This document shows positions 44,667 through 54,029 of a stretch of DNA of 64,000 nt, in pieces. The position numbers and the translations under genes are program-made. The stretch spans positions 886,047-950,046 of the forward strand of contig NZ_WEIC01000001.1 of assembly GCF_009184395.1 (NCBI RefSeq). Reading direction: 5' to 3'. The notes under the pieces were generated by a model that saw nothing but the letters and a program-made list of their open reading frames with translations, ran no database searches and was not told where the DNA came from. The number at the start of each line of letters is the position of its first letter. Within the stretch, counting starts at the first letter, position 1. The DNA is from Amylibacter sp. SFDW26 (GTDB lineage Bacteria; Pseudomonadota; Alphaproteobacteria; Rhodobacterales; Rhodobacteraceae).

Positions 44667-45029
44667 ATGACTGATGCAAATGCACAAATCAAAGAAACTG
44701 TAGACGGCAATGATGTTGTTCTGTTTATGAAAGGCACATCAACAATGCCGCAATGTGGATTTTCATCCCGTGTGGCTGGCGTATTGAATTACATGGGCGT
44801 TCAATATGCGGACGTGAATGTATTAGCAGATGAAAATATCCGCCAAGGTATCAAAGATTTTTCAGATTGGCCGACAATTCCACAACTTTATGTCAAAGGT
44901 GAATTCGTTGGCGGTTGCGACATTATCACTGAAATGACCTTGTCAGGTGAACTGGATACAATGTTTGAAGAAAACGGCGTTGATTTCGATAAAGAAGCGG
45001 CGAACAAAATCCGCGAGTCAAACGCTTGA
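44667..45029 (+). CDS. grxD: monothiol glutaredoxin GrxD
   Basis: 120 aa. Active site CGFS in [19 protein letters not shown], then [23 protein letters not shown], the glutathione-binding block. Monothiol glutaredoxins carry 2Fe-2S clusters with BolA-type partners. AAGGA-like ribosome site. A short C-terminal extension ([20 protein letters not shown]) is seen. Terminated at a hairpin shared with zapA. Confidence 0.95.
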   Translation: MTDANAQIKETVDGNDVVLFMKGTSTMPQCGFSSRVAGVLNYMGVQYADVNVLADENIRQGIKDFSDWPTIPQLYVKGEFVGGCDIITEMTLSGELDTMFEENGVDFDKEAANKIRESNA

Positions 45030-45035
45030 TATATA

Positions 45036-45061
45036 AAAGGGCGCTTAAGCGCCCTTTTTCT
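45036..45061. terminator. Bidirectional terminator between grxD and zapA
   Basis: AAAGGGCGC (45036-45044) and GCGCCCTTT (45049-45057) form a 9-bp stem with loop TTAA, flanked by A and T runs, so it can stop transcription from both sides. It overlaps the last codons of zapA. Confidence 0.85.
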
Positions 45062-45563
45062 CTATGCTTTCAACCATACGTTCTATCGCATTAACAGCTA
45101 AGACTAGCTTAGAATTACTGTCTTCTGCATTTGCGGCACTTTGCTCAGCTTCCGCAGTCTTTTCAGCTAAAGATTTTTCCTTCTCAGCTAAAGCTTTTTC
45201 TGCAACTTCTACTTTATCATCTGCAACCTTTAGCTTTTCACCTACAGCCTTTAGCTCGTCATTTGCAGTGGCTAGATCAGCCTTAAGCTTATCAATTTCA
45301 GCAGACACTTCATGCGCTAATGGTCCGCCTTCATTTTCTCGCGCTGCTGCGGCCAGTTGATCCTCCAAACTTGCTGTTTTATCAGCAAGCATTAGACCAG
45401 ACATCAGCAGCATACGGCTTTCTGGGATACGTCCCATAGCGGTATTTAAAGCATCAGCCTCTACATCCAGCATCGCAGCTGCGGCGTGCAAGAAATCTTC
45501 TTCACCCTCTTTACAAACAACTTCGAATTCTCTTCCGCCAATATGGATTTTAATCTCTGGCAT
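45045..45563 (-). CDS. zapA: cell division protein ZapA with long coiled-coil tail
   Basis: 172 aa. The N-terminal ~55 residues (EIKIHIGGREFEVVCKEGEEDFLHAAAAMLDVEADALN) form the ZapA fold that bundles FtsZ filaments. RMLLMSGLMLADKTASLEDQL begins a long coiled coil (60-165) rich in Ala, Glu and Lys. Classic ZapA is about 110 aa, so this has an extended stalk. It follows the coiled-coil gene 45565-46170 by 1 bp on the same strand. Confidence 0.85.
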   Translation of the reverse strand: MPEIKIHIGGREFEVVCKEGEEDFLHAAAAMLDVEADALNTAMGRIPESRMLLMSGLMLADKTASLEDQLAAAARENEGGPLAHEVSAEIDKLKADLATANDELKAVGEKLKVADDKVEVAEKALAEKEKSLAEKTAEAEQSAANAEDSNSKLVLAVNAIERMVESIEKKGA

Positions 45564-45564
45564 C

Positions 45565-46170
45565 TTATTTCGCCTCTACTAGTGGGAGTAACTTTTCAAG
45601 AATTACATTTACTTCAGCCAAATCAACTTCGCGTTGAGCTTTTAATGCAGCAAGCTCTTTGGCTATATCCGAAGTATCTGCATTTGAGGCTTGTTTATTT
45701 TTTGCTGTATCAAGGGCAGCTTGCAAGTCTGCCTTCGCTTTTTCAGCTTCAGCAAGCTTTGCAACCACAGCTTCCAGTTCACCATCCGCTTTGGATGTAT
45801 CTGCAATATTTTCTTGCGCCTGACTTAACGCAACCTCTGCAGCTAGTTTTTGTGCCGCAAGTTCAGAGAGTTGATTTTGTGCAATTTCACCTGATTTTAC
45901 AGAAGCTTCCAAGCTTGTTGTTAGCTCTGTAATTTTAGCTTCCAGTGTAGAGTTAACTTCAGTGGCGTCAGCCGTTTCTTTCTTTGCACTCGCAATTTCT
46001 GCTGTCGCAGCTTCAAGAACTTGCTCTTGCTCAACTTTCCATGCTTCAAGCTTTGTTACTTGCTCGGAAAGTTTATTTTTTTCTACATCAACATCTGCAT
46101 TAGACGCATTCTCTTCCATAGCAGCTAAAGCCGCGTTAAACCTTCTTTCCAGTCTTCTTATTGCCCGCAT
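45565..46170 (-). CDS. Coiled-coil protein encoded with zapA
   Basis: 201 aa, nearly all predicted coiled coil (LSEQVTKLEAWKVEQEQVLEAATAEIASAKKE...), Ala/Glu/Lys-rich, no membrane helix or signal. A closing block (ELAALKAQREVDLAEVNVILEKLLPLVEAK) may be an interaction end. It has no named family I can give. Position directly before zapA, one base apart, suggests a division-ring partner, analogous in job to ZapB; this is inference from context. Confidence 0.7.
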   Translation of the reverse strand: MRAIRRLERRFNAALAAMEENASNADVDVEKNKLSEQVTKLEAWKVEQEQVLEAATAEIASAKKETADATEVNSTLEAKITELTTSLEASVKSGEIAQNQLSELAAQKLAAEVALSQAQENIADTSKADGELEAVVAKLAEAEKAKADLQAALDTAKNKQASNADTSDIAKELAALKAQREVDLAEVNVILEKLLPLVEAK

Positions 46171-46290
46171 CTTGCCCCTCGTTGCAAAACTTAATCATTT
46201 GATTCGAAATCATATTGGATCAATTATGCATTTTTCCCAATAAAAAACAAATCTATGCGCCATTATCTTCGTGTAATAGCACACATCCGC

Positions 46291-46318
46291 TTGACCCACC
46301 TCAAATGCTTGCTATCAC
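46291..46318 (+). promoter_or_regulatory. Possible sigma-70 promoter for tkt
   Basis: TTGACC (46291-46296), 16-bp spacer, TATCAC (46313-46318), about 50 bp before the tkt start, in the 196-bp divergent gap. Only the -35 is a good match. Confidence 0.3.
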
Positions 46319-46366
46319 AGGTGTGGGAACTCTCATTCTAATAGCTGCTATAAAGGGCCTTCTTAC

Positions 46367-48391
46367 GTGGAACTTTCAGAACTTAAAACCAAACATCCAG
46401 AACATTTCAAAAAAGCGGCTGCGATCCGCATTATGGCAGCAGATGCTGTTCATGCCGCTGCATCGGGTCACCAAGGTATGCCAATTGGCATGGCCGATGT
46501 GGCAACCGTGCTTTTTGAAAACCATTTAAAATTCGATGCCAAAAACCCTGATTGGCCAGATCGCGACCGCTTCATTCTGTCTGCAGGTCACGGTTCTATG
46601 TTGATTTACGCGCTTTTGCATCTAACTGGATACGAAGACATGACAATGGATCAAATCCGCAACTTCCGCCAATTAGGTGCGAAAACTGCGGGCCACCCTG
46701 AATACGGTCATGCAAAAGGTATTGAAACAACAACCGGCCCATTAGGCCAAGGTATTTCAAACGCTGTTGGTTTTGCGATGGCAGAACAATCCCTACAAGC
46801 ACGCTTTGGCAAAAAAGCTGTTGATCACCATACTTATGTGATCGCAGGCGACGGTTGTTTGATGGAAGGTGTCAGCCAAGAAGCAATCGGTCTAGCTGGT
46901 CGTCATCAATTGGGCAAATTGATCGTTCTTTGGGATGATAACAACATCACAATCGACGGCACAGTAGAATTATCAGACAGCACAGATCAATTGGCACGCT
47001 TTGAAGCATCGGGTTGGTCTGTATTCGCCGTAGACGGTCATGATCCAGCAGCGATTGATCGTGCTATTTCAGAAGCCAAGAAATCGCCAAAACCTTCAAT
47101 GATTGCTTGCAAAACAACAATCGCGATTGGTGTGGACGGTGTAGCAAACACATCAGGCGGCCATGGTTACAACATCAAAGGCGATCAATTGGTGCAAATG
47201 CGCGAAGCTTATGATTGGCCTTATCCTGCAAATGAAGTCCCGGCCGATGTTAAATCTGCTTGGGAAGCTATTGGTTCCCGCGGTGCCGCAGCACGTGCCG
47301 AATGGGATGAAGCCTTTGCAAAACTATCAGGCGCAAAACAGGCTGAATTCAACCGCTGCATGGCAGGTGATCCATCTAAAAAGCTTTCAGCAGCTATCAA
47401 ACGTCTGAAGAAAGAGATTTCTGAAACGCAGCCAAAAGCAGCAACACGTAAATCCAGCCAAATGGCATTGGAAGTGATCAACCCGATCATGCAAGAAACC
47501 ATTGGTGGCTCTGCGGATCTGGAAGGCTCTAACAACACACGTACCGCTGGTATGACCAACTTTGAACCAGGCAACCGTGGTGGCCGCCACATCAGCTATG
47601 GTATCCGTGAACATGGTATGGCTGCAGCGATGAACGGCATGGCATTGCATGGTGGTGTGCGCCCATATGGTGGTACATTTATGTGTTTCACAGACTATGC
47701 CCGCCCTTCTATGCGCTTGGCAGCTTTGATGGAAATTCCAACAGTGTTTGTAATGACGCACGACAGTATTGGTCTGGGCGAAGACGGCCCAACACACCAA
47801 CCTGTTGAACATTTGGCAATCAGCCGTTCTACACCGAACACAAACGTGTTTCGTCCAGCGGATAGTGTGGAAACAGCAGAAGCTTGGGAATTGGCAATAA
47901 CGTCGAAAAAGACCCCTTCTGTTCTGTCTTTGACACGTCAAGGATTGCCGACTGTACGCACCAAACACACGAATAAGAATATGACTGCAATGGGTGCTTA
48001 TGTTTTGGCAGAAGCTGAAAAAGGCATGAAACGTAAAGTGATCTTACTGGCAACAGGCTCCGAAGTGGAAATAGCAATGGAAGCTAAAGCCAAACTAGAG
48101 GCCGAAGGTATCGGGACACGCGTTGTATCTATGCCATGCTGGGAACTGTTTGAACAACAAGACGAAACATATCGTCGTCGCGTTCTGCCAGCAGGTCCTG
48201 TGCGTGTTGGTGTTGAAGCGGCTTGCCGTCAAGGTTGGGATCGTTGGTTGTCAGGTGAACGTGGTTCTTACAAAAAATCTGCATTCGTGGGCATGGAATC
48301 ATTCGGTGCCTCTGCCCCAGCAGAAGAGCTGTTTGAGCACTTTGGCATCACAGCAGACAATGTAACAAAAGCCGCAAAAGACCTATTATAA
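46367..48391 (+). CDS. tkt: transketolase
   Basis: 674 aa, GTG start at 46367 with AAGGG about 10 bp upstream. Thiamine-diphosphate enzyme transferring two-carbon units in the pentose-phosphate pathway. [51 protein letters not shown], the ThDP motif [13 protein letters not shown]...LIVLWDDNN, and the pyrimidine-domain blocks [19 protein letters not shown] and [18 protein letters not shown] are all present. It heads a glycolytic block, but two hairpins after it suggest gap is at least partly independent. Confidence 0.95.
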   Translation: MELSELKTKHPEHFKKAAAIRIMAADAVHAAASGHQGMPIGMADVATVLFENHLKFDAKNPDWPDRDRFILSAGHGSMLIYALLHLTGYEDMTMDQIRNFRQLGAKTAGHPEYGHAKGIETTTGPLGQGISNAVGFAMAEQSLQARFGKKAVDHHTYVIAGDGCLMEGVSQEAIGLAGRHQLGKLIVLWDDNNITIDGTVELSDSTDQLARFEASGWSVFAVDGHDPAAIDRAISEAKKSPKPSMIACKTTIAIGVDGVANTSGGHGYNIKGDQLVQMREAYDWPYPANEVPADVKSAWEAIGSRGAAARAEWDEAFAKLSGAKQAEFNRCMAGDPSKKLSAAIKRLKKEISETQPKAATRKSSQMALEVINPIMQETIGGSADLEGSNNTRTAGMTNFEPGNRGGRHISYGIREHGMAAAMNGMALHGGVRPYGGTFMCFTDYARPSMRLAALMEIPTVFVMTHDSIGLGEDGPTHQPVEHLAISRSTPNTNVFRPADSVETAEAWELAITSKKTPSVLSLTRQGLPTVRTKHTNKNMTAMGAYVLAEAEKGMKRKVILLATGSEVEIAMEAKAKLEAEGIGTRVVSMPCWELFEQQDETYRRRVLPAGPVRVGVEAACRQGWDRWLSGERGSYKKSAFVGMESFGASAPAEELFEHFGITADNVTKAAKDLL

Positions 48392-48396
48392 TTCGC

Positions 48397-48460
48397 GTTA
48401 GCGTACTTTATCGCTAACATTTTGCGCCATTTTGACGCCCAAGGATAAAACCTTGGGCGT
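48397..48460 (+). terminator. Two hairpins between tkt and gap
   Basis: GTTAGCG (48397-48403) pairs with CGCTAAC (48412-48418) and is followed by ATTTTG. ACGCCCAAGG (48435-48444) pairs with CCTTGGGCGT (48451-48460) and is followed by a T-rich stretch. The second is the stronger terminator. Confidence 0.65.
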
Positions 48461-48541
48461 TATGCTTTGTTTAACGCCCATGAGCCTCTATCTAAGTGGC
48501 AGATTTATAACAGGCGGTTCTTCCGCCCTATGGAGAGTACC

Positions 48542-49543
48542 ATGACATTAAAAGTTGGCATTAACGGTTTTGGCCGTATTGGTCGTTCAACCCTTTCAGC
48601 AATCATTGAAAGCGGCCGTACGGATATCGAAGTTGTAGCATTGAATGCAACAGGCCCGATTGAAACGACAGCCCATCTTTTGAAATACGATTCAGTTCAC
48701 GGACGTTGTGCGGGTGATGTGAAAATCACTGATGGTGCATTGGACGTTGGCAAAGGCCCAATGCGTATGTTCTCAACATACGATCCAACTGAATTGGATT
48801 GGTCTGGTGTGGATGTTGTTTTGGAATGTTCAGGTAAATTCAACTCAAAAGAAGCATCACAAGTCCACTTGGATCAAGGCGCAAAACGCGTATTGATTTC
48901 TGCACCAGGTAAGAACGCGGACAAGACTGTTGTTTATGGCGTAAACCATGATTCAATGACATCAGATGATTTGATCGTTTCAAACGCATCTTGCACAACA
49001 AACTGCTTGGCTCCTGTTGCAAAAGTTCTAAACGATGCAATCGGCATCGAAAAAGGCATCATGACCACGATCCACGCTTATACAGGTGACCAGCCAACAT
49101 TGGACCGTCGTCACAAAGACCTATACCGCGCACGTGCAGCGGCAATGTCTATGATCCCAACATCTACAGGTGCTGCGGCAGCTGTTGGTTTGGTTCTGCC
49201 AGAGTTAAACGGCAAATTGGACGGCTCTGCAATCCGTGTGCCAACACCAAACGTATCTGCGGTTGATCTAACATTCACAGCATCACGCGATGTGACAATC
49301 GAGGAAGTGAACGCAGCGATTGAAGAAGCCGCAAACGGTTACATGAAGGGTGTTCTTGAATACTCAACAGAACCTTTGGTGTCCATTGACTTCAACCACA
49401 ACACACACTCATCAAACTTTGCTTCTGAACAAACAAAAGTTATGGGCGGAAACATGGTGCGTATCCTATCTTGGTACGACAATGAATGGGGCTTCTCTTG
49501 CCGTATGGCAGATACTGCCGTAGCTATGGGTAAGCTTATCTAA
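48542..49543 (+). CDS. gap: glyceraldehyde-3-phosphate dehydrogenase
   Basis: 333 aa from ATG 48542, with GGAGAG just upstream; a longer in-frame leader to 48467 lies in the terminator region. NAD-binding GINGFGRIGRSTL, active-site Cys in SNASCTTNCLAPVAKVLND, HAYTGDQPTLDRRHKDLYRARAAAMSMIPTSTGAAAAVG and WYDNEWGFSCRMADT. Catalyses the triose-phosphate oxidation step. Codon use is strongly biased, fitting high expression. Followed by a 47-codon gene and pgk. Confidence 0.97.
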   Translation: MTLKVGINGFGRIGRSTLSAIIESGRTDIEVVALNATGPIETTAHLLKYDSVHGRCAGDVKITDGALDVGKGPMRMFSTYDPTELDWSGVDVVLECSGKFNSKEASQVHLDQGAKRVLISAPGKNADKTVVYGVNHDSMTSDDLIVSNASCTTNCLAPVAKVLNDAIGIEKGIMTTIHAYTGDQPTLDRRHKDLYRARAAAMSMIPTSTGAAAAVGLVLPELNGKLDGSAIRVPTPNVSAVDLTFTASRDVTIEEVNAAIEEAANGYMKGVLEYSTEPLVSIDFNHNTHSSNFASEQTKVMGGNMVRILSWYDNEWGFSCRMADTAVAMGKLI

Positions 49544-49580
49544 TAACAGGATGGCCCGCATGATCTGCGGGCCCAATTAT

Positions 49581-49724
49581 ATGACGAATAAAACAGCAAT
49601 CGCTTTTGGCATTTTCCTATTGGCTTTGATCGCCCACGACGTCGTTGTGAATGGATCAGAAAACATCGTTTTCTTAGCGCAAAAAGGGATAGAGCTGATG
49701 GATTGGATCGCCTTCTGGAGGTAA
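49581..49724 (+). CDS. 47-residue membrane protein between gap and pgk
   Basis: ATG 49581 to TAA 49722-49724. The product begins [20 protein letters not shown], has one membrane helix (about 6-18), then a second amphipathic part and ends MDWIAFWR. I recall a similar tiny protein, ending in a WxAFWR motif, at the same place in other Rhodobacterales, which supports a real gene. Its last codons overlap the pgk ribosome site (GGAGG), so it is probably translated and coupled with pgk. Function unknown. Confidence 0.6.
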   Translation: MTNKTAIAFGIFLLALIAHDVVVNGSENIVFLAQKGIELMDWIAFWR

Positions 49725-49728
49725 GCTT

Positions 49729-50925
49729 ATGGCTTGGAAGACACTTGATGATATGGATTTGGACGGCAAAAACGTTCTGATCCGTGTGGATGTAAACGTG
49801 CCAGTTGAAAACGGCAAAGTCACAGACACAACCCGTTTAGACCGCATTAGTCCAACCGTATTGGAAGTATTATCCAAAGGTGGTCGCCCTATCCTGCTGT
49901 CACATTTTGGCCGTCCAACACGTGGTTTTGATCTGTCTATGAGCACACAACAGGTTGTCCCTGCTCTATCACAAGTTCTGAATCGCCGCGTTCATTTTGC
50001 CAGTTCTTGCATTGGCCAAACAGCACGCGAAGCCGTTGATACACTGCCAGATGGTGATGTGCTTTTGCTGGAGAATACACGTTTCCATGCTGGTGAGAAA
50101 AACAACGACCGTGGCTTTGCCAAAGATTTAGCCGCTTTGGGTGATGTATTCGTGTCCGATACATTCTCAACAGCACACCGTGCACACGCCTCTGTTGCAG
50201 CGCTTGCAACATTATTGCCAAGCTGCGCAGGTCGTTTGATGGAAGAAGAGCTAAAAGCGTTAACGAATTCTCTATCTGAGCCTGAGCGCCCTGTTTTGGC
50301 TGTCGTTGGCGGCGCAAAGGTATCGTCTAAGCTAGTTCTTTTAAAAAACCTTATTGGCCCAATGGATAAAATCGTTATCGGCGGCGGTATGGCAAACACA
50401 TTCCTTGCAGCCCAAGGTCATCAAGTCGGTCAATCACTATGCGAACACGATCTTCAAGATACAGCACGCGAGATTTTAGCAGAAGCAGAAGCCGCAAACT
50501 GTGAAATCATCTTGCCTGTAGATGTTGTTGTTGCCCGTGAGTTTAAAGAATTTGCAGAAAACAAAGTCCGTGCAGCAGATGATTGCCCACGCGATACAAT
50601 GATCTTGGATGCTGGCCCAGATAGTGTTGAAAACATCTGTAACAAACTGGAAGACGTGAAAACAGTCATCTGGAATGGCCCATTGGGCGCCTTTGAAATT
50701 CCACCATTCAACACGGCCACAGACGCAGTCGCACTTAAAGTGGCTGAAATGACGGAAGATGGCCAAATTCTATCCGTTGCTGGTGGCGGTGATACTGTAG
50801 CAGCCTTGAAAAAATCAGGTGCAGCCGAGAGTTTTTCATATATATCTACCGCAGGTGGTGCTTTCCTTGAATGGATGGAAGGTAAAACACTGCCAGGTGT
50901 TGCTGCATTAGACGACACAAAATAA
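49729..50925 (+). CDS. pgk: phosphoglycerate kinase
   Basis: 398 aa. [22 protein letters not shown] near the N-terminus, [48 protein letters not shown] and [13 protein letters not shown]. Converts 1,3-bisphosphoglycerate and ADP to 3-phosphoglycerate and ATP. Ribosome site TGGAGG lies 6-7 bp before ATG. It is followed by the class I aldolase after 25 bp; the three steps from fructose bisphosphate to 3-phosphoglycerate (less triose-phosphate isomerase) are thus together. Confidence 0.97.
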   Translation: MAWKTLDDMDLDGKNVLIRVDVNVPVENGKVTDTTRLDRISPTVLEVLSKGGRPILLSHFGRPTRGFDLSMSTQQVVPALSQVLNRRVHFASSCIGQTAREAVDTLPDGDVLLLENTRFHAGEKNNDRGFAKDLAALGDVFVSDTFSTAHRAHASVAALATLLPSCAGRLMEEELKALTNSLSEPERPVLAVVGGAKVSSKLVLLKNLIGPMDKIVIGGGMANTFLAAQGHQVGQSLCEHDLQDTAREILAEAEAANCEIILPVDVVVAREFKEFAENKVRAADDCPRDTMILDAGPDSVENICNKLEDVKTVIWNGPLGAFEIPPFNTATDAVALKVAEMTEDGQILSVAGGGDTVAALKKSGAAESFSYISTAGGAFLEWMEGKTLPGVAALDDTK

Positions 50926-50950
50926 TAATTTAAACGCTTAGGAACGCTTC

Positions 50951-51844
50951 ATGTCTAAAAACGATCAAATCCAACAAATGCAATCAGGTGCTGGTTTCAT
51001 CGCAGCCCTAGACCAAAGTGGTGGCTCAACACCAAAAGCCCTAGGCTTATATGGTGTAGATGAAAGCGCTTATTCATCAGATGCAGAAATGTTCGACCTG
51101 ATCCACGCCATGCGTGCTCGTATCGCAAAAGCCCCTGCTTTCAAAAAAGAGCAAGTGATCGGCGCAATTTTGTTTGAAATGACAATGGATCGCGAAATCG
51201 AAGGCCAGCCAACAGCGACTTACCTTTGGGAAGAGCGCGGCGTTGTGCCATTCCTAAAAATCGACAAAGGTCTAGAGGCAGAGGCAGACGGCGTTCAATT
51301 GATGAAGCCAATTGATGGTCTGGATGCCACTTTGGAACGCGGTACCAGAGCAGGTATTTTCGGTACGAAAATGCGTTCAGTGATCAACAAGGCATCACAA
51401 AGCGGCATTGCGGCAGTTGTTGGCCAACAGTTTAAAGTGGGTGAACAGGTTCTATCACACGGCCAAGTGCCAATTATTGAACCAGAAGTGACAATTTCCA
51501 TTGCAGATAAAGCAGAAGCAGAAAACATCCTGTTGTCTGAACTGACGAAATCACTAGATGCCATGTCTGACGATAAACAAGTGATGTTGAAACTGACTTT
51601 GCCAGAGCAAACAAATCTGTACCAACCATTGGTCGATCACCCACGTGTCATGCGTGTTGTTGCCCTATCAGGTGGTTACAGTCGCGAAGAAGCAAACACG
51701 CGCCTGTCAAATAACACAGGTATCATCGCCAGTTTCTCTCGCGCTTTGACTGAAGGTTTAAGCGCTGGTCAATCTGATGACGCGTTTAACACAACGATTG
51801 CAGCAACAATCGACAGCATCGCAACGGCATCAAACGCGGGCTAA
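50951..51844 (+). CDS. fba: class I fructose-bisphosphate aldolase
   Basis: 297 aa. MQSGAGFIAALDQSGGSTPKALGLYGV, MTMDREIEGQPTATYLWEERGVVPFLKIDKGL and the Schiff-base region VMLKLTLPEQ (Lys in MLKLT) mark the bacterial class I aldolase found in Rhodobacterales. Cleaves fructose-1,6-bisphosphate to two triose phosphates without metal. Last gene of the gap-pgk block; terminator follows at 51867. Confidence 0.93.
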   Translation: MSKNDQIQQMQSGAGFIAALDQSGGSTPKALGLYGVDESAYSSDAEMFDLIHAMRARIAKAPAFKKEQVIGAILFEMTMDREIEGQPTATYLWEERGVVPFLKIDKGLEAEADGVQLMKPIDGLDATLERGTRAGIFGTKMRSVINKASQSGIAAVVGQQFKVGEQVLSHGQVPIIEPEVTISIADKAEAENILLSELTKSLDAMSDDKQVMLKLTLPEQTNLYQPLVDHPRVMRVVALSGGYSREEANTRLSNNTGIIASFSRALTEGLSAGQSDDAFNTTIAATIDSIATASNAG

Positions 51845-51866
51845 GCCCAATAAATCCTTAATAATC

Positions 51867-51897
51867 AGGGGCCTTAACCCAAGGCCTCTATTTTTTT
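51867..51897 (+). terminator. Intrinsic terminator after aldolase gene
   Basis: AGGGGCCTT (51867-51875) pairs with AAGGCCTCT (51881-51889) with one G-U pair, loop AACCC, followed by A and seven T residues. Confidence 0.85.
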
Positions 51898-51990
51898 CGA
51901 ATCATTTGCATTTAAGGGATTCACAAAGCGAATCACTTGTGGCATGATTCGTTTGAGTTCGGCGATAAAGATCGAACCGTGAGGCAGACT

Positions 51991-52296
51991 ATGTATAAAC
52001 AACGTGGAAATTCAGGGGCGCTTTCAACAAGCATGTTTTTAGTAACAGCAGTGTTGCTAATGGCTTACTTTGCCTTTGCCGCAATTCAGGGTGACTTTGG
52101 ACATTTCAAACGGAACCAAGTCAATGCTGAAGCTTTGGAACTTCAGACACAATTGGCGCAGTTAACCAGTCAACGAGAGTATCTAGAGAATAAAACAAAA
52201 CGACTATCCGATAAATATCTGGATCTTGACCTGTTAGACGAGCAAGCCCGCAAAGTGTTGGGTATGGCCCGCGAAGATGAAATAATTATAAGGTAA
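51991..52296 (+). CDS. ftsB: septum formation initiator FtsB/DivIC family protein
   Basis: 101 aa from ATG 51991 (GAGG 6 bp upstream). One membrane helix (about 13-33, FLVTAVLLMAYFAFAAIQ) then a periplasmic coiled coil (FKRNQVNAEALELQTQLAQLTSQREYLENKTKRLSD) ending LDLLDEQARKVLGMAREDEIII, the FtsB pattern. FtsB links FtsL and FtsQ in the divisome. In many Rhodobacterales a ftsB-type gene precedes the pdh genes as here. Confidence 0.88.
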   Translation: MYKQRGNSGALSTSMFLVTAVLLMAYFAFAAIQGDFGHFKRNQVNAEALELQTQLAQLTSQREYLENKTKRLSDKYLDLDLLDEQARKVLGMAREDEIIIR

Positions 52297-52329
52297 ACAA
52301 AGATTTACCAACTATCCCAAGACCAAACT

Positions 52330-52359
52330 GAACCGTAGAGAGATTACTCTTTACGGTTC
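52330..52359 (+). terminator. Hairpin after ftsB
   Basis: GAACCGTAGAGA (52330-52341) pairs with TCTTTACGGTTC (52348-52359) with one G-U pair, followed by a weak T-rich stretch (ATCTTGTTCT). Confidence 0.6.
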
Positions 52360-52490
52360 ATCTTGTTCTATATGAGTGTTTTTTTACATTTTCGAATTCA
52401 AAAATGATATATATTGATACACTCCAAGCAAAATACAGAAGTATAATTCTAATTTATTAGTATTCATATCAACATATGAGGGGATAAATC

Positions 52491-52946
52491 ATGAAACATG
52501 AAAGCGATAAAGCCAATACAATAATAAAAGTTTTCATCACCAGCTCAATTTTACTCATCACACCTGTGCCAACTACAGCTGGCGAAGGTGGTGGTGGTGG
52601 TGGTGAAAATCAAGACTTACCAAGTACAACTACTAGTACGAACACGAGTACAAATAGCAAACCAATAATAAAAAATCTTTTCGACAAAAAGGGATACTTA
52701 CAAGAATGTAAAAAAGATCTCAAAGTCGCTTCAAAAAATTCAAAGGTTGCAAATAAACGCGTTAAAGATACCGAAAAAAAGTACAGGTCTATTCAAAAAA
52801 GCGGAACTACAAAGGATAAGAAAAAGATTCAGAAGCAGCTCAAAAAAGATAAAAAAAATCGTGATATAGCTTTGAGAAAAGAAAATAAGTTACGCGACAA
52901 ATGTCTTAAACTTTCAGAACAAATTAAGAAGGGAAAAAGACAGTAA
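52491..52946 (+). CDS. Unrecognised lysine-rich exported protein
   Basis: 151 aa, not recognised. A hydrophobic stretch (about 11-28, IIKVFITSSILLITPVP) looks like a signal peptide. Then a GEGGGGGG run, a Ser/Thr/Asn linker (TTTSTNTSTNS), and a very basic helix-forming half (about 65-151, over a third Lys/Arg) with two Cys (CKKDL, DKCLKL). Ribosome site GAGGGGATAA supports a real start. Base composition is clearly more AT-rich than its neighbours. Could be a recently acquired or fast-evolving gene. Confidence 0.55.
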   Translation: MKHESDKANTIIKVFITSSILLITPVPTTAGEGGGGGGENQDLPSTTTSTNTSTNSKPIIKNLFDKKGYLQECKKDLKVASKNSKVANKRVKDTEKKYRSIQKSGTTKDKKKIQKQLKKDKKNRDIALRKENKLRDKCLKLSEQIKKGKRQ

Positions 52947-52983
52947 TAAAAAAGCGCGTGCACTTTCCATTAACTTACCCTAT

Positions 52984-53009
52984 AATATAGTTTAACGTTA
53001 AACTATATT
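52984..53009. promoter_or_regulatory. Perfect 26-bp palindrome upstream of pdhA
   Basis: AATATAGTTTAAC (52984-52996) is followed without gap by its exact reverse complement (52997-53009). It overlaps a TATAAT at 52981-52986 and ends 17 bp before the pdhA ATG, so a dimeric repressor bound here would block transcription. There is no T run after it, so a terminator is less likely. Confidence 0.55.
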
Positions 53010-53026
53010 GATTTTGGAGATGCTAT

Positions 53027-54016
53027 ATGCCCGCTAAAAAATCGACCCGAAAGTCAAACATTTCGGGGGAAGAACTGCTAGATCATTACAAAAACATGCT
53101 AATGATCCGACGGTTCGAAGAAAAAGCCGGACAACTCTACGGTATGGGCGTCATCGGTGGCTTTTGCCACCTCTACATCGGCCAAGAAGCAGTTGTTGTC
53201 GGCCTTGAAGCCGCAGCAAAAGAAGGCGACAGCCGCCTCACCTCTTACCGCGATCACGGTCACATGTTGGCATGTGGTATGGATCCAAAAGGGGTGATGG
53301 CAGAATTGACTGGCCGCGAAGGTGGCTATTCCCGCGGCAAAGGCGGCTCCATGCACATGTTCTCTACAGAAAAGAAATTCTATGGCGGTCATGGTATCGT
53401 AGCAGCACAGGTTCCAATCGGCGCAGGCTTAGCGTTTGCTGAGAAATATAATGGCACAGACAACGTAAGTTTCACATACTTTGGTGATGGCGCTGCCAAC
53501 CAAGGCCAAGTCTATGAAGCCTTCAACATGGCAAGCCTTTGGAAACTCCCGGTAATCTTCGTCATCGAAAACAACCAATATGCGATGGGTACATCCCTAG
53601 AACGCGCCTCTTCCACACCAGATCTTTATACACGTGGCGAAGCCTTCAACATCCCTGGCGAAGCCGTGGACGGTATGAATGTTCTATCCGTTAAAGAAGC
53701 TGGTGAACGTGCTGTAGCGCATTGTCGCGCAGGCAATGGACCTTATATTCTAGGCGTAAAAACATACCGTTACCGTGGTCACTCTATGTCTGACCCTGCT
53801 AAATACCGCACCCGCGAAGAAGTGCAAAAGATGAAAGAGGAACGTGATCCAATCGACAATATACGCGAGATGATCGAGCAAGGAAAACACGCCACAGCGG
53901 ATGAGCTGAAATCTATCGACAAAGAGATCAAATCTGTCGTGTCCGAAGCCGCCGATTTCTCACAAACAAGTCCAGAGCCGTCAACAGACGAACTTTACAC
54001 CGATATTTTGCGCTAA
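53027..54016 (+). CDS. pdhA: pyruvate dehydrogenase E1 component, alpha subunit
   Basis: 329 aa. MLMIRRFEEKAGQLYGMGVIGGFCHLYIGQEAV, GGSMHMF, the thiamine-diphosphate motif GDGAANQGQVYEAFNMASLWKLPVIFVIENNQ, and the phosphorylation-loop equivalent YRYRGHSMSDPAKYRTREEV are all present. With PdhB it decarboxylates pyruvate and acetylates the E2 lipoyl groups. First gene of the pdh operon behind a palindromic element. Confidence 0.96.
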   Translation: MPAKKSTRKSNISGEELLDHYKNMLMIRRFEEKAGQLYGMGVIGGFCHLYIGQEAVVVGLEAAAKEGDSRLTSYRDHGHMLACGMDPKGVMAELTGREGGYSRGKGGSMHMFSTEKKFYGGHGIVAAQVPIGAGLAFAEKYNGTDNVSFTYFGDGAANQGQVYEAFNMASLWKLPVIFVIENNQYAMGTSLERASSTPDLYTRGEAFNIPGEAVDGMNVLSVKEAGERAVAHCRAGNGPYILGVKTYRYRGHSMSDPAKYRTREEVQKMKEERDPIDNIREMIEQGKHATADELKSIDKEIKSVVSEAADFSQTSPEPSTDELYTDILR

Positions 54017-54029
54017 GGAGCCACAGGAA

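Noticed and set aside
45064-45932. Plus-strand frames opposite zapA and the coiled-coil gene
   Set aside because: Ser/Ala/Leu-rich products are what the reverse complement of Glu/Lys/Ala coiled-coil codons gives; no ribosome site.
46171-46366. 6S RNA near zapA
   Set aside because: 6S RNA lies beside zapA in some proteobacteria, but this gap lacks the long closing stem and central bubble expected.
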